The notes below the pieces were generated by a model that worked only from the letters and a program-made list of their open reading frames with translations, ran no database searches and was not told the origin of the DNA. Positions 16,601-25,793 of a DNA stretch of 64,000 nt are shown here, piece by piece. The position numbers and the translations under genes are program-made. The stretch spans positions 62,001-126,000 of the forward strand of contig NZ_JBHSGU010000029.1 in the NCBI RefSeq assembly GCF_042652645.1, read 5' to 3'. Each line of letters begins with the position of its first letter. The stretch's first letter is position 1. This stretch comes from Glaciecola siphonariae (GTDB taxonomy: Bacteria; Pseudomonadota; Gammaproteobacteria; Enterobacterales; Alteromonadaceae).

Positions 16601-18487
16601 TTAGTTAATAAGCTGAATATCAGCATTCGCTCTAAGCGCCTCTACAAAGTTTTGATAGGTGCGCTGAGCCTCTTGGCCGGCAAACTGTTGTTGGGCTGAC
16701 TCTACTTCCTCAGCACTCAATTGCTCAACAGGATTAACTTTTTCAAGCTTTATTACGCCTACGTTACCATTGTTCATGGTAATTACAGACGAATTGTTAT
16801 TCTCGTCTGTACTCAGTGAAAATGCCGCATCAATCAGTTCTGATGCTAGGGCATTGCTGGTTCGGCTCATTTGGTTTTGCGTTTCCCATTGAAGCGATTT
16901 TTCATCTAACATACTTTGTATATCTTCGCCGGCATACATTTTCGCCTGAAGCGACTGCGCCCATTCCAATGCGGCAGTTTGTGCCTTATCTGCGCGCAAA
17001 TTCGACTCTATTGATGCACGCACTTCGTCGAGGCTAAGCGTACGCTCTGGCTCATGTTCAATAACGCGCACAACCATCACTTTATCGTCGGCCACTTGCA
17101 ATAATTCGCTGTTAACCCTCTCATCGATAAGTTCTGGCGAAAAGGCGACATTTTCAACCTGCGGGAAATTAACAGCCGAAGGATAACGTGCTGCGCTAAA
17201 CAATGTCGTTTCAAACACAGGTCTGCCCACAGCAGATGCAAGCTCATCTAGTGTATCGGGCACTTCAAAGGCTAAGCGCTGCATTTCGTTTTGTTTCTCA
17301 AAGAACAAATCTGTTGCACGATTAGTCAGCATATCCTGCTTAAGAGTGTCAGCAAGCTCTTCAAACGGTGTGGTGGTTGATGCTGTAAACTCATCAAGCT
17401 TTATAATGTGAAACCCAAATTCAGTCTCAACAACATCGGAGAGCTGCCCCTCTTCGCTCAATGCGAAAACGGCTTGTTCGAATTCTTCTGGATAGTCGCC
17501 TGGGTTTACTTCACCTAACTCGCCGCCGTTTTCAGCGCTTACAATATCGTTTGATTTTTCTTCTGCAAGTGCCGCAAAATCGGCACCGTTTTGTAGCTCA
17601 AGCAAAATACCTTGAGCCTGCTCACGAGCGGCATCGGCGTCGTCTTGGGTCTCGATTAATATATGTGAAACACTGCGCTTCTCTGGCGTTTCATAAAGAG
17701 CAATTTGCTCCTCGTAAAGGGCGCGGACTTCCTCATCATTGACCTCTACCTGCGCCAGCAAATCGTTTACCGAAAGGCTAACGTAAGCTAATTTAACCTG
17801 CTCTTCGGTGTCGTACTGACTTAAGTTGTCGTTGTAATACGCCAAAATATCCTCTTCACTTAAAACAACTGAATCTAGGTAAGTCTCAGCACTTACTTCA
17901 AGCACGGCCACATCACGTGTTTGCTGACGAATTTTCAAAGTTTGTGATACCAAGGCTTCGACATCGAAGGTCGAACCATTCAGAGCCTGCACTAACTGTT
18001 GGCGAGTCATTTGAACACGCATATATTCAGCAAACTCACTTGGAGTATAGCCCGCACGTTGAAGTGCGCTATTGTAGACATCATTGTTGAACTGACCGGC
18101 AATTTGGAACTCAGGTAGTTGTACAATCGTTTCACGAATTTGCGCATCTCCTACTCGTAAGCCTAACTCATCTGCCTTTTGCGCAATCAACTCTTCATTC
18201 ACTAGTCGGTCAAGTACGCCCTGTCTAAAGTCTGCTAAATAGCTTTCATTGGCGAATAAGCTGGCAATTGCATCTCCAAACTGCGCTTCCATTCTTGCTC
18301 GCTCATTTTGATAAGCTAAGTCTAATGAGGATGCATCAATCTCTTTGTCGTTAACCACGGCCACCGCAGTAGTCGCTGAAGATGATAAGTAACCGCCTAC
18401 ACCGGTAAATACAAAGCTAACCACAATTAGCGCTACAATAGCGATTGCCCACGGTCCTTGTATGCCTTCACGAATTCTTTCTAACAT
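16601..18487 (-). CDS. ppiD: Periplasmic chaperone PpiD (SurA/parvulin-like)
   Basis: Membrane-anchored periplasmic chaperone near the Sec translocon that assists emerging outer-membrane and secreted proteins. One N-terminal membrane segment (about residues 13-35, IVALIVVSFVFTGVGGYL) is followed by a SurA-like N domain. A parvulin domain lies near 265-365 (RSVSHILIET, GELGEVNPGDYPEEFEQAVF, EFGFHIIKL), and a long C-terminal domain follows. Length is 628 residues. The start is ATG 18487 (MLERIREG); an upstream TTG at 18499 directly abuts AAAAGG and has no spacing. Its place after hupB matches E. coli. Confidence 0.94.
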   Translation of the reverse strand: MLERIREGIQGPWAIAIVALIVVSFVFTGVGGYLSSSATTAVAVVNDKEIDASSLDLAYQNERARMEAQFGDAIASLFANESYLADFRQGVLDRLVNEELIAQKADELGLRVGDAQIRETIVQLPEFQIAGQFNNDVYNSALQRAGYTPSEFAEYMRVQMTRQQLVQALNGSTFDVEALVSQTLKIRQQTRDVAVLEVSAETYLDSVVLSEEDILAYYNDNLSQYDTEEQVKLAYVSLSVNDLLAQVEVNDEEVRALYEEQIALYETPEKRSVSHILIETQDDADAAREQAQGILLELQNGADFAALAEEKSNDIVSAENGGELGEVNPGDYPEEFEQAVFALSEEGQLSDVVETEFGFHIIKLDEFTASTTTPFEELADTLKQDMLTNRATDLFFEKQNEMQRLAFEVPDTLDELASAVGRPVFETTLFSAARYPSAVNFPQVENVAFSPELIDERVNSELLQVADDKVMVVRVIEHEPERTLSLDEVRASIESNLRADKAQTAALEWAQSLQAKMYAGEDIQSMLDEKSLQWETQNQMSRTSNALASELIDAAFSLSTDENNNSSVITMNNGNVGVIKLEKVNPVEQLSAEEVESAQQQFAGQEAQRTYQNFVEALRANADIQLIN

Positions 18488-18614
18488 TGTTTTACACAAC
18501 CTTTTAATTTACGGCTCATACTTGATGAACTTGTCATATACCACTGAAACATGGGCGCAGATTATACCTATACTCAACGAGATACGCGAGATTTTAACCC
18601 TTTAGACAATAAAA

Positions 18615-18639
18615 AAAGGCGATGGAATCCATCGCCTTT
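18615..18639 (-). terminator. Rho-independent terminator of hupB
   Basis: Stem AAAGGCGAT/ATCGCCTTT around GGAATCC, followed on the minus strand by a run of T. It lies 22 bases past the hupB stop and separates hupB from ppiD. Confidence 0.88.
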
Positions 18640-18661
18640 CAAAATTTTAAGATTTATGAAC

Positions 18662-18934
18662 TTAGTTGCAAGCGTCTTTTAATGCTTTACCAGCTTTGAA
18701 AGAAGGTACTTTAGCAGCTGAAATCTGGATAGTTTCGCCAGTTTGTGGGTTACGGCCGCTACGAGCAGCACGTTCACGAACTGAAAACGTTCCGAAACCA
18801 ACTAGAGCGACTTGATCGCCATCTTTAAGAGCAGCAGTTACTGCGTCAGTAAATGAATCCAAAGCACGGCCAGCGGCTGCTTTAGAGATATCTGCACCTT
18901 CAGCGATTTGATCGATAAGTTGAGACTTGTTCAC
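18662..18934 (-). CDS. hupB: DNA-binding protein HU (beta type)
   Basis: Histone-like nucleoid protein, 90 residues. MNKSQLIDQIA at the N-terminus, VGFGTFSVRERAAR at the beta-arm base and GRNPQTGETI in the arm are HU hallmarks. The start is GTG 18934, with AAGGGG nine bases upstream. It lies after lon and before ppiD, as hupB does in E. coli, with its own promoter and terminator. Confidence 0.96.
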   Translation of the reverse strand: MNKSQLIDQIAEGADISKAAAGRALDSFTDAVTAALKDGDQVALVGFGTFSVRERAARSGRNPQTGETIQISAAKVPSFKAGKALKDACN

Positions 18935-18956
18935 AATATGATCCCCTTCGTTTGTT

Positions 18957-18986
18957 ATTATATTGCTTGTAAAAAATTAACGTTAA
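18957..18986 (-). promoter_or_regulatory. Likely promoter of hupB
   Basis: Perfect -10 TATAAT (18957-18962, read on the minus strand) with TTAACG at 18981-18986, an 18-base spacer. The untranslated leader would be only about 15 bases. The -35 matches at 4/6 positions. Confidence 0.6.
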
Positions 18987-19214
18987 TTGCTTATCTATCA
19001 CATATTAATCCGTTGGTGAAGATAAGTAGTAAACTCTTGTTGCTTTTTTGTAAAACGCCTGCTAGCCCTTTGTATTCAAGGCTTGAAGCGAATATGTATA
19101 AAGGTAGCATAACTTCAGCGTATGTGAATACCTTATTTCCAAAAAAAGTTAAATAATTTGTACTTTTTGTTACTTTTTTTCAAAATCAGTCAAAAATAAG
19201 GCATTAGAGCGAGT

Positions 19215-21560
19215 TTATGACGCCACTTGCACCGCTTCTACCGGATTCGCTAGCGCAATATCTAGCACTTCATCTATCCATCGCACTGGGTGAATTTGCA
19301 AATCACCCTTCACATTATCAGGAATTTCCTCTAAATCACGCTCATTTTCATGAGGAATGATGACTGTTTTAATGCCGCCTCGATGCGCAGCCAGCAGTTT
19401 TTCTTTAAGACCACCGATGGCGAGCACTTCTCCTCGAAGCGTAATTTCACCCGTCATAGCCACATCACATCGTACCGGATTACCAGTGAGTGATGACACT
19501 AGCGCTGTGCACATGCCAATACCAGCACTTGGTCCATCTTTTGGCGTTGCGCCTTCCGGCACATGAATATGAATATCACGCTTCTCATAGAAATCAGGAT
19601 TAATACGCAGCTTTTCAGCTCTGGAGCGCACAACAGTTTGCGCGGCTTTAATCGACTCCTGCATTACATCACCCAGCGAACCGGTAGCCGTCGTTTTGCC
19701 TTTACCTGGCACAACACTGGTTTCAATGGTGAGTAAATCACCACCTACCTCTGTCCACGCAAGTCCGGTGACTTGACCTATCTGATTGTTTTTATCTGCC
19801 TTGCCGTAATCAAAGCGTTGTACGCCTAAGTAGTCTTTCAGATTATCTTGATTGACCACAACCGGGGCTTTTGCCTTTTTAAGCAATATATTTTTAACCG
19901 CCTTACGACAGATTTTTGAAATCTCGCGCTCTAAGCTTCGTACACCGGCCTCTCGCGTATAATATCGAATGACGCCAATGATCGCAGACTCTTCAATTAT
20001 CAGTTCTTTATCTTTCAAGCCGTTTCTAGATATTTGCTTAGCAATAAGATGCCTTTGTGCAATATTCAGTTTTTCGTCTTCTGTATAACCAGATAGGCGA
20101 ATAACCTCCATTCTGTCTAATAAAGGCCCGGGAATGTTCATGCTATTAGAGGTAGCAACAAACATAACGTCTGACAAATCGTAATCTACCTCTAAATAGT
20201 GGTCTGAAAATGTTGAGTTTTGCTCAGGATCCAATACCTCTAGTAAAGCAGAAGACGGATCGCCGCGCATATCTGATGACATTTTGTCTATCTCATCTAA
20301 CAAAAAGAGGGGGTTTTTTACTCCCACTTTTGACATTTTTTGTATTAGCTTACCGGGCAATGAACCAATATACGTCCGGCGGTGACCTCTTATTTCAGCC
20401 TCATCACGCACGCCGCCTAGGGCCATTCGCACGTATTTGCGACCGGTGGCTTTTGCAACAGACTGCCCCAGAGAGGTTTTACCCACTCCTGGTGGACCCA
20501 CTAAACATAAAATTGGGCCTTTAAGCTTTTTAACTCGCTGCTGTACCGCAAGGTATTCTAAAATTCTTTCTTTTACTTTTTCTAGGCCGTAGTGGTCACT
20601 ATCTAAAACATCTTCCGCGCGCCCCAAGTCACGCTTAACTGCGCTGCGTTTGTGCCACGGCACTGACACTAGCCAGTCGATGTAGGAGCGCACCACGGTT
20701 GCTTCCGCCGACATTGGCGACATCATTTTAAGCTTACTGAGTTCGGCCTTTGCTTTATCTTGGGCCTCTTCTGGCATTTTTGCTTCAGCAATCTTTTTGC
20801 CCAGCGCTTCAAATTCATCGGGCGCATCGTCTAGCTCGCCCAATTCTTTTTGAATCGCCTTCATTTGCTCATTCAAATAGTATTCGCGCTGACTTTTTTC
20901 CATCTGCTTTTTAACGCGTGTGCGAATTTTCTTTTCAACCTGAAGTAGGTCAATTTCACCTTCCATCAAGGCCATCAAAAATTCTAAACGAGCTGTCACG
21001 CTTCGCATTTCAAGCACTTTTTGCTTTTCAGTTAGCTTCAATGGCATGTGAGCCGCCATGGTGTCTGCCAAACGAGCAGCATCTTCAATGCCGTTTAGTG
21101 AAGTAAGCACTTCTGGAGGAATTTTTTTATTGAGTTTAACGTAACCTTCAAATTGGGAAACCGCCGACCGTATAAGAACTTCTTGCTCTGAATCGTCAAT
21201 TAATTCGTCGTCGAGTACAGTCACGTCCCCTACAAAAAATGGGTCGGTAGACGTAAATTTATCCATTTGCGCGCGCACGCTTCCCTCTACCAGCACTTTG
21301 ACCGTGCCGTCGGGAAGTTTCAATAATTGGAGGATGGTCGCGATGGTGCCCATTTCGAACACATCACTGGTGTCTGGTTCGTCAACACTCGCATCTTTTT
21401 GCGCAACCAAAAACACTTTCTTATCGTTATCCATCGCCGCTTCAAGGCATTGAATGGATTTTTCGCGTCCCACGAATAAAGGAATAACCATGTGCGGGTA
21501 TACCACGACATCTCTCAACGCCAGTACAGGCATACCTCTGAGTAAAGTACTCTCAGTCAT
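19215..21560 (-). CDS. lon: ATP-dependent protease Lon
   Basis: Cytosolic AAA+ serine protease degrading misfolded and regulatory proteins. The 781-residue protein has the N-terminal substrate-binding domain, Walker A GPPGVGKT, Walker B with LLDEIDKM, and a protease domain with the Ser/Lys dyad in DGPSAGIGM and GGLKEKLLAA. Length and order match E. coli Lon (784 aa). It lies downstream of clpX beyond a terminator, so it is likely a separate transcript, often heat-shock controlled in relatives; I did not identify a sigma-32 site with confidence. Confidence 0.98.
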   Translation of the reverse strand: MTESTLLRGMPVLALRDVVVYPHMVIPLFVGREKSIQCLEAAMDNDKKVFLVAQKDASVDEPDTSDVFEMGTIATILQLLKLPDGTVKVLVEGSVRAQMDKFTSTDPFFVGDVTVLDDELIDDSEQEVLIRSAVSQFEGYVKLNKKIPPEVLTSLNGIEDAARLADTMAAHMPLKLTEKQKVLEMRSVTARLEFLMALMEGEIDLLQVEKKIRTRVKKQMEKSQREYYLNEQMKAIQKELGELDDAPDEFEALGKKIAEAKMPEEAQDKAKAELSKLKMMSPMSAEATVVRSYIDWLVSVPWHKRSAVKRDLGRAEDVLDSDHYGLEKVKERILEYLAVQQRVKKLKGPILCLVGPPGVGKTSLGQSVAKATGRKYVRMALGGVRDEAEIRGHRRTYIGSLPGKLIQKMSKVGVKNPLFLLDEIDKMSSDMRGDPSSALLEVLDPEQNSTFSDHYLEVDYDLSDVMFVATSNSMNIPGPLLDRMEVIRLSGYTEDEKLNIAQRHLIAKQISRNGLKDKELIIEESAIIGVIRYYTREAGVRSLEREISKICRKAVKNILLKKAKAPVVVNQDNLKDYLGVQRFDYGKADKNNQIGQVTGLAWTEVGGDLLTIETSVVPGKGKTTATGSLGDVMQESIKAAQTVVRSRAEKLRINPDFYEKRDIHIHVPEGATPKDGPSAGIGMCTALVSSLTGNPVRCDVAMTGEITLRGEVLAIGGLKEKLLAAHRGGIKTVIIPHENERDLEEIPDNVKGDLQIHPVRWIDEVLDIALANPVEAVQVAS

Positions 21561-21632
21561 TTTTCTCTCTTATTGCTTTATATGTTTATTTATATGGGGA
21601 TGGTGATGCAAAGTTCAAAGCTTAAATGAAAA

Positions 21633-21654
21633 AAAGGACCGAGAACGGTCCTTT
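21633..21654 (-). terminator. Rho-independent terminator of clpX
   Basis: Nine-base stem AAAGGACCG/CGGTCCTTT with an AGAA loop and a T run on the minus strand, 10 bases after the clpX stop. It separates clpPX from lon. Confidence 0.9.
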
Positions 21655-21664
21655 AGTTATGTTG

Positions 21665-22942
21665 TTATTCTGAAGCTGCTCTTTTTTCGCTCTCGCTTTC
21701 ATAAATTAAAAGCGGTTTGGATTCGCCTTTAATCACAGTCTCATCTATAACTACTTTCGCTACACCTGGATTTGAGGGCAAGTCATACATCGTTTCAAGC
21801 AGCACTGCCTCAACAATTGAGCGCAAGCCCCGCGCGCCGGTTTTACGCGACATTGCTTTATGAGCAATCGCTCGAAGCGCGTCCTCTCTAAATTCTAGTT
21901 CGGTATTCTCTAGGGCAAAAAGTGCGCCATACTGCTTAGTGATTGCGTTCTTAGGCTCTTTTAATATCTCAATCAGAGCATCTTCGCTAAGCTCCTCAAG
22001 ACTTGTAACCACCGGCAAGCGTCCGATAAACTCAGGAATAAGTCCATACTTCACCAAATCTTCTGGTTCAACATCTTTAAATAACTGAGTGAGCGCCTTT
22101 TTCTCCTTAACGGTTTTCACTTCTGCGCCAAAGCCTATTCCCGTGCCGGTAGCGCTTCTTTGTTCAATAATCTTGTCGAGGCCGGCAAAGGCGCCGCCAC
22201 AAATGAACAGTATTTTAGAAGTATCGACCTGCAAAAACTCTTGCTGAGGATGCTTGCGACCGCCTTGAGGAGGAACAGAAGCAATGGTACCTTCAATAAG
22301 CTTAAGCAAGGCCTGCTGTACGCCCTCACCCGACACGTCGCGCGTAATTGAAGGATTGTCTGACTTGCGTGAAATCTTGTCGATCTCATCGATATAAACA
22401 ATACCACGCTGTGCTTTTTCAGGATCGTAATCGCATTTTTGCAGCAGTTTTTGGATGATATTTTCAACGTCCTCACCCACATAACCTGCTTCAGTCAAGG
22501 TGGTGGCATCGGCCATTGTAAAGGGTACATCTAACAAACGCGCTAAGGTTTCCGCAAGTAGCGTTTTACCGCTGCCCGTTGGACCAATAAGCAAAATATT
22601 ACTTTTGCCTAATTCAACCCCTTCATGCACATCACCATTGCGTAAGCGCTTGTAGTGGTTGTAAACAGCAACCGCCAATACTTTTTTGGCGTGCTCTTGC
22701 CCAATCACATAATCGTCAAGATGTTTGTGTATCTCAGCCGGTGTGGGCAATGCGTCTGCTTTTTGTTTCGGTGAGATTTCTTTTATTTCTTCTCGAATAA
22801 TATCGTTACATAATTCGACACACTCGTCGCAAATAAAAACCGAAGGCCCGGCAATTAGTTTACGTACTTCGTGCTGGCTTTTACCACAAAAAGAGCAGTA
22901 TAAAAGCTTGTTATCGCCCTCTTTGTTTTGGTCATCACTCAT
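21665..22942 (-). CDS. clpX: ClpXP protease ATPase subunit ClpX
   Basis: AAA+ unfoldase that feeds substrates to ClpP. The 425-residue protein has the N-terminal zinc-binding domain (CSFCGKS...CDECVELC), Walker A GPTGSGKT, Walker B with VYIDEIDK, and the IGF loop for ClpP docking (TGIGFGAE) near residue 268. It starts 23 bases after clpP, so the two are co-transcribed. Confidence 0.98.
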   Translation of the reverse strand: MSDDQNKEGDNKLLYCSFCGKSQHEVRKLIAGPSVFICDECVELCNDIIREEIKEISPKQKADALPTPAEIHKHLDDYVIGQEHAKKVLAVAVYNHYKRLRNGDVHEGVELGKSNILLIGPTGSGKTLLAETLARLLDVPFTMADATTLTEAGYVGEDVENIIQKLLQKCDYDPEKAQRGIVYIDEIDKISRKSDNPSITRDVSGEGVQQALLKLIEGTIASVPPQGGRKHPQQEFLQVDTSKILFICGGAFAGLDKIIEQRSATGTGIGFGAEVKTVKEKKALTQLFKDVEPEDLVKYGLIPEFIGRLPVVTSLEELSEDALIEILKEPKNAITKQYGALFALENTELEFREDALRAIAHKAMSRKTGARGLRSIVEAVLLETMYDLPSNPGVAKVVIDETVIKGESKPLLIYESESEKRAASE

Positions 22943-22965
22943 AATATTTGCCTTTGTTGCTTGGG

Positions 22966-23592
22966 TTACTTTTTACCCACATCTTCTCTGCTAGTCAACA
23001 CACTATCTACCAAGCCATAGTCTACCGCTTCTTCTGGGGTAAGAAAGTTATCTCTGTCAGTATCTTTAGCTACTTTTTCATAATCCTGACCCGTGTGCTG
23101 GGAGTAAAGGCGATTCATGCGCTCTTTAGTGGCCAAAATTTGCTTGGCGTGAATTTCGAAATCCGACGCTTGACCTTGGAATCCGCCCAAAGGTTGATGA
23201 ATCATTACCTTTGAATTAGGCAAGCAATAACGCTTACCTTTTGTACCTGCACTGAGCAAAAACGACCCCATACTTGCCGCCATACCCATGCACACCGTGC
23301 TAACGTCTGGCTTTATGAAATTCATAGTATCATAAATGGCCATACCCGCAGACACTGAACCGCCCGGAGAGTTAATGTACAAGAAAATATCTTTTTCTGG
23401 ATTCTCGGCCTCTAAAAACAGCATTTGCGCGACAATTAGATTCGCCATGTGATCTTCAACTTGGCCGACTAAGAAAATAACGTTTTCTTTTAACAATCGA
23501 GAATAGATATCGTAAGAGCGCTCTCCACGAGAGGTCTGCTCTACAACCATAGGAACGAGTGCATTGTTTATGTCTGGGATGGTATTATTCAT
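22966..23592 (-). CDS. clpP: ATP-dependent Clp protease proteolytic subunit
   Basis: Serine peptidase that forms the double-heptamer proteolytic chamber. The 208-residue protein has the active Ser in GMAASMGSF, His in VMIHQPLGG and the expected Asp further on. The N-terminal propeptide region (up to about residue 14) is present as in E. coli. It is cotranscribed with clpX; an imperfect terminator between tig and clpP may set its level relative to tig. Confidence 0.98.
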   Translation of the reverse strand: MNNTIPDINNALVPMVVEQTSRGERSYDIYSRLLKENVIFLVGQVEDHMANLIVAQMLFLEAENPEKDIFLYINSPGGSVSAGMAIYDTMNFIKPDVSTVCMGMAASMGSFLLSAGTKGKRYCLPNSKVMIHQPLGGFQGQASDFEIHAKQILATKERMNRLYSQHTGQDYEKVAKDTDRDNFLTPEEAVDYGLVDSVLTSREDVGKK

Positions 23593-23613
23593 TTGGTCTC
23601 TTTTGTGTAAAAA

Positions 23614-23638
23614 AAATGCCCGGATAGTCCGAGCATTT
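23614..23638 (-). terminator. Imperfect terminator between tig and clpP
   Basis: On the minus strand AAATGC-TCGGA and TCCG-GGCATTT pair with one C/A mismatch around a three-base loop, and eight T follow. It is weaker than the other terminators here and could allow partial read-through into clpPX. Confidence 0.7.
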
Positions 23639-23680
23639 AATCAGTTGATAACCTGTTAAGTCAATCACTCAGGCAATAAA

Positions 23681-24985
23681 TTAAGCCTTTTTGTTCATAA
23701 CTTCATCAAACGCTTTTTTAACTTCTTTTACTTTCGCTTGACTTAATATGGTATCGATTGCTTGCTCTTCAAGGGCAAGATTCTGAATTTGCTGGAGCAA
23801 TTCTTGATTGTTTTTGTAGTATTCAACCACTTCGCTAGGATCTTCATACGCAGATGCAGTTTGTTCGATCAACGCATCAACACGCTCTTGCTCAACTTCA
23901 AGTTTGTTATTTTTTATCACTTCACCTAGCAATAAACCTACGCTTACACGGCGTTTTGCATTGTCAGTAAAGAGGTCTGCTGGCAATTCAGGCATGTTCG
24001 CCGCGTTGCCTTGCTGAGCAAAGCGTTGTTTAGCCTGCTCACGAAGTGCATTCACCTCTTGCTCAACTAATGCCGCAGGCAAATCAAGCTCGTTGTTTGC
24101 TAAAAGTGCTGCAATCACGTTCTCTTTTATTTGCGTTTTCAAGGTTTGGTCAAGTTCACGCTGCATATTACGTTGAACTTCTTCTTTAAGCGCCTCTACG
24201 CCGCCTTCAGTCACACCAAATAACTCTGCGAACTTGTCGTCAACTTTTGGTAAGTTCAAACCCTCTACCTTGGTCACTGTAATAGCAAACTCTGCATCTT
24301 TACCCTTCAAAGCTTCCGCGTGGTAGTCTTCAGGGAAGGTCACTTTTGATACTACTTCGTCACCGGTTTTCGCACCTACTAGCGGGTCTTCGAAACCTGG
24401 GATCATTTGACCCTTGCCAAGCTCTAGAGGGAAGTCTTCAGCTTTACCGCCATCAAATTCTTCACCATCAATCGTGCCAACAAAATTGATGTATACCTTA
24501 TCGCCATCTTTCGCTTTGCGTTTCACTTCTTTAAAGTCAGCATGCTGCTTTTGAAGTGTCTTCATCATTTCCGTTAAGTCTTTTGCTTTGATTTCAACAA
24601 CGGGCTTTTCAACCTCAATTTTATCAAGACCTTTCACTTCCACTTCTGGGTAAATTTCAAACGTTGCGGCAAATTCTAAGTCTTGACCATCTTCGTCTTT
24701 AGTTAATGCGAAGGTTGGCATGCCAGCAGGATTAATCTTTTCCTGCATAATGGCTTCATAAAAATTACGTTGCATCACTTCGCCCGCTACTTCTTGACGG
24801 ACCGCAGCACCAAAGCGCTTTTTAATTACACTGACAGGTACTTTGCCTGGACGAAAACCGTTGATACGTTGTGTTTTTGCTAATTGTTGTAAACGTGCTT
24901 TTACCGCAGTATCTACGGATTCAGCTGGAACGGTTATAGTAAGACGGCGTTCTAACCCTTGAGTCGTCTCTACAGACACTTGCAT
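23681..24985 (-). CDS. tig: Trigger factor
   Basis: Ribosome-bound chaperone and peptidyl-prolyl isomerase acting on nascent chains. The 434-residue protein has the ribosome-docking motif GFRPGKVP near residue 44, a central FKBP domain (about 150-245, VNFVGTIDGEEFDGG-like INFVGTIDGEEFDG) and the alpha-helical C-terminal chaperone domain. GAGGTAG precedes the ATG. It heads the tig-clpP-clpX-lon block. Confidence 0.98.
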   Translation of the reverse strand: MQVSVETTQGLERRLTITVPAESVDTAVKARLQQLAKTQRINGFRPGKVPVSVIKKRFGAAVRQEVAGEVMQRNFYEAIMQEKINPAGMPTFALTKDEDGQDLEFAATFEIYPEVEVKGLDKIEVEKPVVEIKAKDLTEMMKTLQKQHADFKEVKRKAKDGDKVYINFVGTIDGEEFDGGKAEDFPLELGKGQMIPGFEDPLVGAKTGDEVVSKVTFPEDYHAEALKGKDAEFAITVTKVEGLNLPKVDDKFAELFGVTEGGVEALKEEVQRNMQRELDQTLKTQIKENVIAALLANNELDLPAALVEQEVNALREQAKQRFAQQGNAANMPELPADLFTDNAKRRVSVGLLLGEVIKNNKLEVEQERVDALIEQTASAYEDPSEVVEYYKNNQELLQQIQNLALEEQAIDTILSQAKVKEVKKAFDEVMNKKA

Positions 24986-25099
24986 TCTTCTACCTCAACT
25001 ATGCGCTCATCCGCGCGTTGTGAAATCATATGTAACCAAAGCTACAATGGCGAGAGCGGTGCATAAACATAGCGCTCCCGTGTTAAAAAAGGACGCCAG

Positions 25100-25128
25100 A
25101 TTATACAGAGAGGATATGATTGAGTCGA
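25100..25128 (-). promoter_or_regulatory. Sigma-70 promoter of tig
   Basis: Perfect -10 TATAAT (25100-25105, minus strand) and TCGACT (25123-25128, 4/6) spaced by 17 bases, about 115 bases before the tig ATG. This implies a leader of roughly 105 bases. Confidence 0.65.
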
Positions 25129-25210
25129 GCGCTTTACTGCGTTTTATGCTAAATAAATTCGCTTTCTTTTTCGCCACGCAGATTGCGCAGTGAGTTTTGC
25201 AATAAGCTGG

Positions 25211-25249
25211 GCGGTGACTCGGGCAACAACTAGCTCAGCCGCTCACCGC
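25211..25249. repeat. Inverted repeat in the gene-free stretch upstream of tig
   Basis: Arms GCGGTGA (25211-25217) and TCACCGC (25243-25249) are perfectly complementary, with a partly paired interior. It lies in the 343-base stretch 24986-25328, which otherwise holds only the tig promoter and a second hairpin at 25295-25321. No T run follows, so it is not an obvious terminator. Confidence 0.5.
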
Positions 25250-25294
25250 TTAGAATGTAAGTGAAAACAACGAAATAGAGCTGATACACATGCA

Positions 25295-25321
25295 TTAACG
25301 TGAGGAATCAAAACACGTTAA
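25295..25321. repeat. Hairpin just past the small membrane protein gene
   Basis: TTAACGTG (25295-25302) and CACGTTAA (25314-25321) form an 8-bp stem with an 11-base loop, seven bases after the stop of the minus-strand gene at 25329. It lacks a T run; it could be an mRNA-stabilising 3' hairpin or an operator. Confidence 0.45.
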
Positions 25322-25328
25322 CCCGAGT

Positions 25329-25556
25329 TTAATCGAGCTTGATGAAGCCTCTGTCGGGTAACCTACGCCCCCAGTACCAACAATGTATCCAACTTGCTGG
25401 AAAGAATATAAAGGATAACACCAGAGACTGAATAACTACTGCCGCATGAGCGTCAGTTTTGTTTTTTGCCGATTTATAACTTAACACCACCATCAACGCA
25501 GCGTTCATTAAAAGAACTAACCCCACCAGTGCGGAATCCCACTGTAGCCACTGCAT
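25329..25556 (-). CDS. Small two-helix membrane protein, unknown function
   Basis: A 75-residue protein starting MQWLQWDSALVGLVLLMNAALMVVLSY, with a second hydrophobic segment (IQSLVLSFIFFPASWIHCWYWG) and a basic, proline-containing tail RRLPDRGF. The start is ATG 25556, with GAGGG seven bases upstream; the frame is open further upstream to 25604 but without a ribosome-binding site there. I do not recognise the family. It stands alone between the fasciclin-domain gene and tig, with hairpins after it. The clear ribosome-binding site and membrane pattern support a real gene. Confidence 0.6.
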   Translation of the reverse strand: MQWLQWDSALVGLVLLMNAALMVVLSYKSAKNKTDAHAAVVIQSLVLSFIFFPASWIHCWYWGRRLPDRGFIKLD

Positions 25557-25678
25557 AAAAACCCTCTTACATCGATATAGAAGAGTATGAGTCTTGCTGA
25601 ACAAGTTAGTTCAATCTAAAGCGCTAAAGCGATGCGCAGTGCTTGATCATGTGTAGATACTACAAGAGGCCCACAAAA

Positions 25679-25698
25679 AAGCCGGCGATTGCCGGCTT
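25679..25698 (-). terminator. Rho-independent terminator of the fasciclin-domain gene
   Basis: Stem AAGCCGGC/GCCGGCTT with a GATT loop and a T run on the minus strand, about 95 bases after the stop at 25794. Confidence 0.85.
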
Positions 25699-25793
25699 GA
25701 TTTTGTACTTCGTGAAAAACGCTTTGTTTAAAACGCTTTCTTTAAAAAAGGTGCAAAGAGCGCTCTGCCGCGCGTCTTATCACCTAATCAACA

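Noticed and set aside
18908..19156. 82-residue plus-strand frame in the hupB-lon gap
   Set aside because: It overlaps the hupB start and promoter, has no ribosome-binding site and no coding-like composition.
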